Assembly: GCF_013409365.1 (NCBI RefSeq)
Contig: NZ_JACCBA010000001.1
Location: 3,534,001 to 3,598,000 of the forward strand
Reading direction: 5' to 3'
Source of the DNA: Actinomadura luteofluorescens
GTDB taxonomy: Bacteria; Actinomycetota; Actinomycetes; Streptosporangiales; Streptosporangiaceae
DNA length: 64,000 nt
The position numbers and the translations under genes were made by a program. A model generated the notes under the pieces. It had not been told where the DNA came from. It ran no database searches and was given only the letters and a program-made list of their open reading frames with translations. Of this stretch, positions 26,240 through 33,205 are shown one piece after another (position 1 is the first letter of the stretch; each line of letters begins with the position of its first letter).

Positions 26240-27343
26240 TCAGGACAGGGCCTTGACGGACGCCTGGACCTTGGTCAGCACGCTCTGCGGAAGCGGCGCG
26301 TAGCCCTTGTCGGTCAGGATCTTCTGGCCGTCCGCGCTGGAGGTGTAGGTGAGGAAGGACTTGACGAACTTGCCCTGCTCGGAGGGCAGCCCCTTCTCGC
26401 ACGCGATCTCGTAGGTGACCAGGACGATCGGGTAGGCGCCCGGCTCCTTGGTCGCGTAGTCGATCTTCAGCGCCACGTCGTTGCCGGTGCCGACGACCTG
26501 CGCCCCGGCGACGGCCTTGGACGCGCTGTCCGGCGACAGCTCGGCGAACTCGCCCGCGCCGTTCTTGACGTGCGCGGTCTGCAGCTTGTTGTTCTCCGCG
26601 TACGACATCTCCACGTAGGAGATCGCGCCCGCGGTGCTCTTCACCTGGCTGGTGACGCCGTCGGACTTCGGCGCGCCCTGGCCGGTGGAGTTCGGCCACT
26701 TCTTGGCCTTCTCCCACGTCCAGGTCTTCGGCGCGGTGGTGTGCAGGTAGTTCGTGAAGTTCTCCGTGGTGCCGGACTCGTCCGAGCGGTAGATCGGCTT
26801 GATCGGCTCGGACGGCAGCTTGGCGCCGTCGTTCTCCTTGGCGATCGCCGGATCGTTCCAGGTCTTGATCTTGCCGGAGAAGATGCTCGCGAGCGTCTCG
26901 GGCGAGACCTTGAGGCCGTCCACGCCCTGCACGTTGTAGACGACGGCGATCGGGCCGACGACCATCGGCAGGTTCAGCGCGTTGCTCCCCTGGCAGCGCT
27001 TCTGCGCGGCGGTGGCCTCTTCGGGCTTGAGGGACGAGTCGGAGCCGGCGAACGCCACCTGCCCGCTCGTGAACGCCTGGATGCCCGCGCCCGAGCCGCT
27101 CGGGTTGTAGTTCAGGTTGGCGCCCGCGCACTTGGACGAGTAGAGCTTCGTCCACTCCTCCATCGCGTTCTTCTGCGCGCTCGACCCGGCAGCGTTGACG
27201 CTGGCCTTCGCGCAGTCGATGTCGCCGGACGGCGCAGCGCTGGAGCTCGCCGTCGTGTTGTTGTCGCTCCCGCAGGCGGAGAGGGCCAGCGCCCCCGCTA
27301 CGACAACACCGCCGAGGGCGGCGAGTCGGGAACCGTTCTTCAC
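26240..27343 (-). CDS. pstS: Phosphate-binding lipoprotein PstS
   Basis: 367 residues. Signal peptide ending in LSAC gives a lipidated Cys at about residue 22. The phosphate-binding loops are visible: NAAGSSAQ, GSGAGIQAF, SDSSL and YRSDESGTTENF, the last with the Arg-Ser-Asp and Ser-Gly-Thr typical of PstS. GTG 27343 has GGAGACC upstream. A PHO box lies about 120 bases upstream of the start, so induction by phosphate starvation through a PhoP-type regulator is expected. Confidence 0.95.
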   Translation of the reverse strand: MKNGSRLAALGGVVVAGALALSACGSDNNTTASSSAAPSGDIDCAKASVNAAGSSAQKNAMEEWTKLYSSKCAGANLNYNPSGSGAGIQAFTSGQVAFAGSDSSLKPEEATAAQKRCQGSNALNLPMVVGPIAVVYNVQGVDGLKVSPETLASIFSGKIKTWNDPAIAKENDGAKLPSEPIKPIYRSDESGTTENFTNYLHTTAPKTWTWEKAKKWPNSTGQGAPKSDGVTSQVKSTAGAISYVEMSYAENNKLQTAHVKNGAGEFAELSPDSASKAVAGAQVVGTGNDVALKIDYATKEPGAYPIVLVTYEIACEKGLPSEQGKFVKSFLTYTSSADGQKILTDKGYAPLPQSVLTKVQASVKALS

Positions 27344-27738
27344 CGGAGGGTCTCCTTGAGTTTCGTCGGGCGGGTCCCCCGAGCCGCCCCGGCCCATGTC
27401 GACCGGACGACGGGTTCGCCGTCGAATGCGACGCTAGGCAGGCGAGGTGACCAGCCGCCCCGATCCAGGTGAACGGCAAATGAACGCAGACGAGCACAGT
27501 TGCGAAGAATGCCCCGATTTGCCGTGGCCGCCGGGTTAACATCGCAGCTCACCAGCCCAAAATCCCGGTCGAGCCGACACCAAGGAGGGTTGGCCGACCG
27601 ACATCCGGGTAACCACGGGATTCCCCAGCTGACAGGCGCCTTCCGAACGGCGCGACACCCCGACGCCCGCCGCTCACACGACGGTGGGGGCTTATGCGGT
27701 GGCGGCGCCGAGGCCTGGGGCTTGTGCGGTGGTGGGGC
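27344..27738. other. Intergenic region upstream of pstS
   Basis: 395 bases. It holds the pstS promoter: a PHO box at 27464-27485 and a possible -10 (TAGCGT, minus strand, 27431-27436). From about 27683 to 27757 there are three imperfect copies of GGGGCTTATGCGGTGG running into the mshD stop. Nothing else is recognised. Confidence 0.7.
27464..27485 (-). promoter_or_regulatory. PHO box (two 11-bp PhoP direct repeat units)
   Basis: On the minus strand, GTTCATTTGCC and GTTCACCTGGA are adjacent 11-base units, matching the GTTCACC-type direct repeats bound by PhoP in Streptomyces. They lie just upstream of the expected -35 for a TAGCGT -10 at 27431-27436. Confidence 0.75.
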
Positions 27739-28617
27739 TTATGCGGTGGTGGTGGCGTACATGACGTCGACGGCGTGGCGGGTGAAGCCCAGGGACTCGT
27801 AGAGGCGGACGGCTGCTGCGTTCGACTCGTCCACGTACAGCATGATCTGGTCCATGCCGATGTCGCGCAGGTGGTGGAGGCCCCGCAGGGTGAGCGTGCG
27901 GCCGAGTCCGAGGCCCTGCGCGGACGGGTCGACGCCCACGACGTAGACCTCGCCGACGCCGCCGGGGTGCACCTTCGTCCAGTGGAAGCCGGCGAGCCGC
28001 CCGTCCCGCTCGGCGAGGAAGAAACCGGCGGGGTCGAACCAGTCCTCGGCCTCGCGCTCGCGGACGTCGTCGATCGTCCAGGCGCCCTGCTCCGGGTGGT
28101 CGGCGAACGCGCGGGCGTTCACCTCCAGCCAGGCGGCCTCGTCACGGCCCGGCTCAAAGGCGCGGACCGTCACGCCCTCGGTGACGCGCGTCTCGGGCAG
28201 CGGATCGGCCGCAGGGCGCCGCATCTGGAACAGCGCGCGGGCACGTTCCATCCCCTCGGCGGACGCGAGCGCGGCGGCGGCCGGGAGATCACCGTGCGCC
28301 CACACCCGCAGCGGCCCGCCGGCCTCGTCCCGCAGGGCGCGCAGCAGCGCACGTCCGTGTCCCCGGCGCCGGTGCTTTGGATGGACGACCAGCTCGCCCG
28401 CCGCGGGCTCCTCCGCGGAAGCCGGATCGAAGTGGGCATAGGCGACGACGGCCCCGCCGTCGGTCACCGCGAGCCCGGACCGGCCGCCCCGCAGGGCCAG
28501 CAGAGCGTGCTCGGACAGCGGCCCCACCCCGTCGGCCTCGCTCGCGGCCGCGGCCAGATCCAGCGCCCCGGCCACCTCGGCGTCCCCCAGCGTCCCGCGC
28601 GCCCGCAGCTCACTCAC
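27739..28617 (-). CDS. mshD: Mycothiol synthase MshD
   Basis: Acetyl-CoA:Cys-GlcN-Ins acetyltransferase, the last step of mycothiol synthesis. Two GNAT domains are visible: ELVVHPKHRRRGHGRALLRA in the first and EVYVVGVDPSAQGLGLG in the second, with FADHPEQGAWT, EDWFDP and FHWTKVHP between, all diagnostic of MshD. LYVDESNAAAVRLYESLGF is the C-terminal acetyl-CoA fold. Start is GTG 28617 (reads VSELRARG) or GTG 28626; no clear ribosome site. The frame remains open upstream through low-complexity DNA that is unlikely to be translated. 292 residues, normal length. Confidence 0.93.
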   Translation of the reverse strand: MSELRARGTLGDAEVAGALDLAAAASEADGVGPLSEHALLALRGGRSGLAVTDGGAVVAYAHFDPASAEEPAAGELVVHPKHRRRGHGRALLRALRDEAGGPLRVWAHGDLPAAAALASAEGMERARALFQMRRPAADPLPETRVTEGVTVRAFEPGRDEAAWLEVNARAFADHPEQGAWTIDDVREREAEDWFDPAGFFLAERDGRLAGFHWTKVHPGGVGEVYVVGVDPSAQGLGLGRTLTLRGLHHLRDIGMDQIMLYVDESNAAAVRLYESLGFTRHAVDVMYATTTA

Positions 28618-28670
28618 GGTCCACACCCTATGCCGCCACCACCACCCACCAAGCGAACGCCCACCCGCCC

Positions 28671-28790
28671 CATGACTGACCACAGCCCCGCCCGCCTTGA
28701 CCACATCCCCGCCCCTGACCACAGCCCCGCCCCGGATCACGGCCCGCCCAGACCACCGCGCCACCCAGACCACCGCGCCGTCTTGGCCCC
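28671..28790. repeat. Low-complexity direct repeats upstream of mshD
   Basis: Short repeated blocks such as GACCACA..CCCCGCCCC and CACCCAGACCACCGCGC occur several times between the divergent mshD and 5'-nucleotidase genes. Probably slippage-derived; no palindrome. Confidence 0.6.
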
Positions 28791-28821
28791 GTCCCTGATC
28801 ACGGTGTTGTCCTGGTCAATT

Positions 28822-28843
28822 CGTCATGGAAACGTCATCGGGT
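28822..28843 (+). promoter_or_regulatory. PHO-box-like direct repeat before the 5'-nucleotidase gene
   Basis: CGTCAT recurs with 11-base spacing (28822 and 28833), immediately upstream of the expected -35. It keeps the TCA core and spacing of PhoP sites but not the full GTTCACC consensus. Tentative. Confidence 0.4.
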
Positions 28844-28883
28844 CGCCGGGTTCCGTATGCCGGGTGACTCTAGCTTCCTCAGA

Positions 28884-30563
28884 ATGATTCGACGACGCAC
28901 CTTTCTGGCCTGCGCCGCGGCTGGGCTGACGGTCGTGGGCGTGACCGCGCAACCCGCCGCCGCGCGCCCCGCGCCGACCGCGTCCGTGCGGCTCCTCGCG
29001 CTGAACGACTTCCACGGCAACCTCGAACCCCCGTCCGGAAGCTCGGGGACGGCCATCGACGAGAACGGCAACGCCGTCCCCGCCGGTGGAGCCGCCTACG
29101 CCGCCGCCCACCTCAAGCAGCTGCGCAACCGCGACACCCTCACCGTCGCGCAGGGCGACCTGATCGGCGCCTCGCCGCTGATCTCGGCCGCCTACCACGA
29201 CGAGCCGTCCGTGCAGTTCCTCGGCGACGTCGGCGTCACGGCGTCGGCGGTCGGCAACCACGAGTTCGACGAGGGCTACCAGGAATTGCAGCGCATCCAG
29301 AACGGCGGCTGCCACCCCGTCGACGGCTGCTCCCCCGCGGGCACGTGGCCTGGCGCGAAGTACGACTACCTCGGTGCGAACGTCCTGCTGAAGAAGAACG
29401 ACCGGCCCGCGATCAAGCCGTGGACGATCCGCCGCGTCAACGGCGTCCGGATCGGCTTCATCGGGCTCGTCACCAAGACCACCCCGAACATCGTCACGGC
29501 CGAGGGCATCAAGGACCTGAGGTTCCAGGACGAGGTGGAGGCCGCGAACCGGGCCGCGCGCGAGCTGAAGCGCCGGCACGTCCGCGCGATGGTCGTCCTC
29601 GTGCACGAGGGCGACCAGGTCAAGTCGGGCGAGCGGCCGGACGAGTGCGGCGTCGTGCCGGGCGCCGGGACGCGCATCGCCCAGCAGGCCGACCCCGAGA
29701 TCGACATGGTGCTGTCGGGGCACACCCACCAGCAGTACGTGTGCTCGGTCAAGGACCCGGCGGGCCACGCGCGGCTGTTCTCCTCCGGCTCCTCCTTCGG
29801 CCGCGTCATCACCGAGGTGAACCTCAAGGTGGACCGGCGGACCGGCGACATCGTCCGGTCCTCGGTCAACGCCGACAACCACGTCGTGACGCGGGACGTC
29901 CCGCCGGACCCGGCGACGCAGACGTTCGTGCAGACCTGGAAGGACCGGGTCTCCGTGATCGCCGACAAGCCCATCGGCAAGATCACCGCTGATCTGACCC
30001 GCGCCCCGTCCGCCGCGGGCGAGACCGCGCTCGGCGACGTCATCGCCGACGGCCAGCTCGCCGGGACCAAGGACCTCGGCGCCCAGGTCGCGCTGATGAA
30101 CCCGGGCGGCGTCCGCACCGATCTCGTCTACAAGGCGAGCGGCTCGGAGGGCGACGGGGTCGTCACCTACGGCGAGGCGTTCGCCGTGCAGCCGTTCAGC
30201 AACGTGATGGGCGTGACGTCGCTGACCGGCGCGCAGGTCGACGCGCTCCTGGAGCAGCAGTGGACGACCGCGGGCGAGAAGATCCTCCAGCCGTCGGCGA
30301 ACCTGCACTTCGCCATCGACCGCGGCCGGCCGGTCGGCGACCGCGTCTCGGCGATCACCATCGACGGGGCTCCGGTCGACCCGTCCGCCGTCTACAAGGT
30401 CGCGGCGAACAACTTCCTCCTCGGCGGCGGTGACGGCTTCTCCGTCTTCACCGAGGGCAAGGACCAGGTCCTCGGCGCCATCGACCTGGACGCGTTCGTC
30501 ACCTACTTCGCCGCCCAGGGGACGATCTCCCCGCCCGCGCTGAACCGCATCTCGGGTAAGTGA
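28884..30563 (+). CDS. Secreted 5'-nucleotidase/UshA-family metallophosphoesterase
   Basis: 559 residues. The N-terminus MIRRRTFLACAAAG carries a twin-arginine (RRTFL) signal ending around AAARPAP, so Tat export is likely. Metallophosphoesterase motifs are LALNDFHGNLEP, QGDLIGASP, GNHEFDEGY and SGHTHQQ; the C-terminal substrate domain has MNPGGVRTDL and ANNFLLGGGDGF, as in UshA-type 5'-nucleotidases. ATG 28884 is preceded seven bases upstream by TAGCTT, so the transcript is probably leaderless. It likely releases phosphate from extracellular nucleotides, fitting the surrounding phosphate genes. Confidence 0.92.
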   Translation: MIRRRTFLACAAAGLTVVGVTAQPAAARPAPTASVRLLALNDFHGNLEPPSGSSGTAIDENGNAVPAGGAAYAAAHLKQLRNRDTLTVAQGDLIGASPLISAAYHDEPSVQFLGDVGVTASAVGNHEFDEGYQELQRIQNGGCHPVDGCSPAGTWPGAKYDYLGANVLLKKNDRPAIKPWTIRRVNGVRIGFIGLVTKTTPNIVTAEGIKDLRFQDEVEAANRAARELKRRHVRAMVVLVHEGDQVKSGERPDECGVVPGAGTRIAQQADPEIDMVLSGHTHQQYVCSVKDPAGHARLFSSGSSFGRVITEVNLKVDRRTGDIVRSSVNADNHVVTRDVPPDPATQTFVQTWKDRVSVIADKPIGKITADLTRAPSAAGETALGDVIADGQLAGTKDLGAQVALMNPGGVRTDLVYKASGSEGDGVVTYGEAFAVQPFSNVMGVTSLTGAQVDALLEQQWTTAGEKILQPSANLHFAIDRGRPVGDRVSAITIDGAPVDPSAVYKVAANNFLLGGGDGFSVFTEGKDQVLGAIDLDAFVTYFAAQGTISPPALNRISGK

Positions 30564-30590
30564 GCACGAACTCAGACCAGTGAGTACGGG

Positions 30591-30639
30591 CGTGGCCCGT
30601 GTGCCGGGACGCCTCGGGGCGTCCGGCGCACGGGCCACG
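30591..30639. terminator. Strong bidirectional hairpin terminator
   Basis: CGTGGCCCGTGTGCCGG pairs almost perfectly with CCGGCGCACGGGCCACG, with further pairing of GACGCC/GGCGTC inside. It separates the converging 5'-nucleotidase and pit genes. Confidence 0.8.
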
Positions 30640-30682
30640 CGCATGTCGGCCCGGCGTCGAGATCATGGGGTGGCCCCCGAGA

Positions 30683-31843
30683 TCACGCGCCGAAGAAGTG
30701 GACGACGTAGTAGACGACGGCCGCGACCGCCGCGGCGGCGGGCATCGTGAGCACCCACGCGACGAGGATGTTGCCGGCGACGCCCCAGCGGACCGCGGAG
30801 AGCCGCTTGGTGGCGCCCGACCCCATGATCGCCGAGGTGATCGTGTGGGTGGTGGAGATTGGAGCGTGCCAGATGAAGGCGGTCGCGTACAGGACGACCG
30901 AGGCGGTCGCTTCGGCGGCGAACCCCTTCGGCGGATCGACCTCGATCACCTTGCGGCCCAGCGTGCGCATGATGCGCCAGCCGCCCGCGTAGGTCCCGGC
31001 CGACAGCGCGCCCGCACACGCGATGATCACCCACCAGGGCACGGACTTGCCGTCCGAGTGCCCGGTCGTGACCAGCGCGAGGACGATGATGCCCATCGTC
31101 TTCTGGGCGTCCTGCAGCCCGTGGCCGAGCGCGAGGGACGCCGCGGACATCGTCTGCGCGATGCGGAACCGGCGGCCGACCCTGCTCGGGTTGGACCGCC
31201 GGAAGATCCACAGGATCGCGACCATGACCAGGTAGGCGAGACAGAACCCGACCACCGGGGACAGCACCATCGGCACCGCGACCTTGTCGATGACGCTGGA
31301 CCAGTTGACCTCCGACAGCGAGGCCAGCCCGGCGCCGACGACCCCGCCGATCAGCGCGTGCGAGGACGACGACGGCAGCCCGAAGTACCAGGTGATCAGG
31401 TTCCAGGTGATCGCGCCCAGTACCCCCGCAGCGACGACGGTGAGGCCGTGCAGGCCGGTCGGCGGCGTGATCACCTCGCTGATCGTCTTGGCGACGCCGA
31501 CGCCGAGCAGGGCACCGATCATGTTCATCGCGGCCGCCATGCCGAGCGCCACCCGCGGGGTGAGCGCCCGGGTCGAGACCGCCGTGGCGATCGCGTTGGC
31601 CGCGTCGTGGAACCCGTTGGTGTAGTCGAACACCAGGGCCACCACGACGACGAGGATCAGCACCGCCATCTGCGCGCCCGAGCGGAGCCCGAGCGCGCCC
31701 GCGACCATGACCACCAGCACGCCGGCGAGCAGGAGCAGCCAGGCGCGACCGCTCACCCGGCGGGTCGCCTGCTCGCCCAGCGTCTCGGCGGTGGCCGGGG
31801 ACTCCTTGGTGAGGGTGGCGCCGGGGTCCTCGGCAGCGCTCAT
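30683..31843 (-). CDS. pit: PiT-family low-affinity inorganic phosphate transporter
   Basis: 386 residues with about ten membrane helices and the duplicated PiT signatures FDYTNGFHDAANAIAT and the second half AQTMSAASLALGHGLQDAQK; GLPSSSSHALIGG and APISTTHTITSAIMG are the paired substrate-site loops. Proton- or metal-phosphate symport is expected. Its ATG overlaps the stop of the DUF47 gene (ATGA), the usual pair in actinobacteria. It provides constitutive uptake beside the inducible Pst system. Confidence 0.93.
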   Translation of the reverse strand: MSAAEDPGATLTKESPATAETLGEQATRRVSGRAWLLLLAGVLVVMVAGALGLRSGAQMAVLILVVVVALVFDYTNGFHDAANAIATAVSTRALTPRVALGMAAAMNMIGALLGVGVAKTISEVITPPTGLHGLTVVAAGVLGAITWNLITWYFGLPSSSSHALIGGVVGAGLASLSEVNWSSVIDKVAVPMVLSPVVGFCLAYLVMVAILWIFRRSNPSRVGRRFRIAQTMSAASLALGHGLQDAQKTMGIIVLALVTTGHSDGKSVPWWVIIACAGALSAGTYAGGWRIMRTLGRKVIEVDPPKGFAAEATASVVLYATAFIWHAPISTTHTITSAIMGSGATKRLSAVRWGVAGNILVAWVLTMPAAAAVAAVVYYVVHFFGA

Positions 31844-32457
31844 GATTCCTTGACCGCGATGGTCTCGACCGTGTTCGCCACGTGCTCGAAGGCGTCGGCG
31901 GCGTCCTCCAGCCGGTCGATGATCTGCTTGAGCTTCAGCACGGTCAGGGTGTCGTACTCACCGCTGAACAGCTGGGCCAGCAGCTTGCGGTAGACCTGGT
32001 CGCCCTGGTTCTCCAGCCGGTTGATCTCGATCCAGTACTCGTTGAGCTCCTTCATCGACCGCAGCCGGGGCATGGCCTCGGCGGTCAGTTCGGCGGCGCG
32101 CTCCAGAACCTCGACCATGTGGACGATGCCCTTGGGGAACTCGTCGATCTTGTAGAGGACGACGAGGTCCGCGGCCTCCTCCATCTCGTCCATGACGTCG
32201 TCGATCGTGGAGGCCAGCCGGTAGATGTCCTCACGGTCGAAGGGCGTGATGAACGTTTCGTTCAACCGTCGCATGATCGCATGGGTGTTTTCGTCGCCTG
32301 CGTGTTCGCAGGCGCGCATCTTCTCCGCGATCGCCGCCCGGTCGGCGCCGTCGCTGATGAGTTCCACGAGCAGCCTGGCGCCGGTGACCAGGTTGTTCGC
32401 CGAGTCGGCGAACATGTCGTAGAAGCTGTCCTCACGCGGCGTGAGACGCAAGCGCAC
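31840..32457 (-). CDS. DUF47 (PhoU-like) partner of the Pit transporter
   Basis: 205 residues, all-alpha, beginning VRLRLTPREDSFYDMFADSA. Paired E/D-rich helices (ENTHAIMRRLNETFITPFDR, DREDIYRLASTIDDVMDEME) are the metal-binding repeats of DUF47/PhoU-like proteins. Such proteins are encoded with Pit and are thought to control its activity or trafficking. GTG 32457 is chosen with AGGAG seven bases upstream. A possible -10 (TACGAT) lies at 32494-32499. Confidence 0.9.
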   Translation of the reverse strand: MRLRLTPREDSFYDMFADSANNLVTGARLLVELISDGADRAAIAEKMRACEHAGDENTHAIMRRLNETFITPFDREDIYRLASTIDDVMDEMEEAADLVVLYKIDEFPKGIVHMVEVLERAAELTAEAMPRLRSMKELNEYWIEINRLENQGDQVYRKLLAQLFSGEYDTLTVLKLKQIIDRLEDAADAFEHVANTVETIAVKES

Positions 32458-32741
32458 GTCGTTCTCCTGATGTGCCGGAACAGTCCGCTGAGGATCGTAG
32501 GCGCAACCAGCCGTAAAAAGAACCTTTGCCCCGGCTTCGGCTGCTGTCCGCCATCCTCTCACCTACAAGGTTGCCCTAGATCAGGAGGTACATACCCCGC
32601 GAGAAGCCCCCTATCTGGAGGAACGTCCGCCGTTTCGGGCCGTTCCGGGGGCCTGAGCGCACCGACAGGGGTGATCATGAGTGAGATTCGTTACAGTGCC
32701 GCGACCTGGGCGGCGAGCTACGGCGGGGCTGAAATGACGAA
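32458..32741. other. Intergenic region upstream of the DUF47-pit operon
   Basis: About 285 bases. Minus strand: TACGAT at 32494-32499 is a possible promoter for DUF47-pit. Plus strand: an ATG-led frame from 32677 (MSEIRYSAATWAAS) has no family resemblance and no clear ribosome site. Nothing else recognised. Confidence 0.5.
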
Positions 32742-32770
32742 CCGGGGACGCCCCGAAACGGCGTCCCCGG
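32742..32770. terminator. Hairpin terminator
   Basis: CCGGGGACGCC-N7-GGCGTCCCCGG, a perfect 11-bp stem just downstream of the small gene ending at 32780. Confidence 0.7.
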
Positions 32771-32779
32771 TAACGGTGC

Positions 32780-32962
32780 TCAATCTCGTGGCGTCAGCTC
32801 ACGTCGACCTGCGTCGCCGGACCGCACTCCGAGTACCAAGTCGATCTCGGCGATGGTCAGCGGCCGCTCCGCGTCCGCCACCGCACCGAGCATCTCAGCA
32901 TAGAGTTCGATCTCATCCAGCGCAACGCGGTCGTGGACGCGCAGATCAAGGTTCTGGCGCAC
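32780..32962 (-). CDS. Small conserved actinobacterial protein, 60 residues
   Basis: Reads MRQNLDLRVHDRVALDEIEL then YAEMLGAVADAERPLTIAEI from GTG 32962, with GGAGGTGG five bases upstream fixing the start. Acidic helical protein with no membrane segment; similar short proteins occur across filamentous actinobacteria without assigned function. Hairpin terminator follows. The layout (strong ribosome site, terminator, own promoter space) supports a real gene. Confidence 0.7.
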   Translation of the reverse strand: MRQNLDLRVHDRVALDEIELYAEMLGAVADAERPLTIAEIDLVLGVRSGDAGRRELTPRD

Positions 32963-33205
32963 CGCGTCCACCTCCGTTCGTTCCCCACACCCGTCGTCGA
33001 GGCTACGCGTCTCGTCGCGACGGGCACATGACCCAAGAGGGCCATTCGAGGGCCACCTCGGCCCTGCCCGTCCGGGGGAGGTCCGCATGCGCCGCCGCAC
33101 GGCCGCACACACCGGTTTCGGGAGCCGCGCCCCGGACTGGCTAGCCTTCCCAGGTGGTGCCGATCTGATGCCTATGACCCATTGCCCATGGGACGAACGG
33201 GCCGG

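Noticed and set aside
24264..27542. 1092-residue minus-strand frame through pstA, pstC and pstS
   Set aside because: Only the pstA part has family sense; the rest is out of frame with PstC and PstS, which are complete in their own frames.
28627..28773. N-terminal extension of MshD
   Set aside because: Encoded by low-complexity repeats (GGAVVRGGDVV-type), absent from known MshD proteins; start placed at GTG 28617.
32677..32830. Plus-strand frame MSEIRYSAATWAAS as a small gene
   Set aside because: It passes through the hairpin terminator and into antisense of the small conserved gene; no ribosome site of quality.
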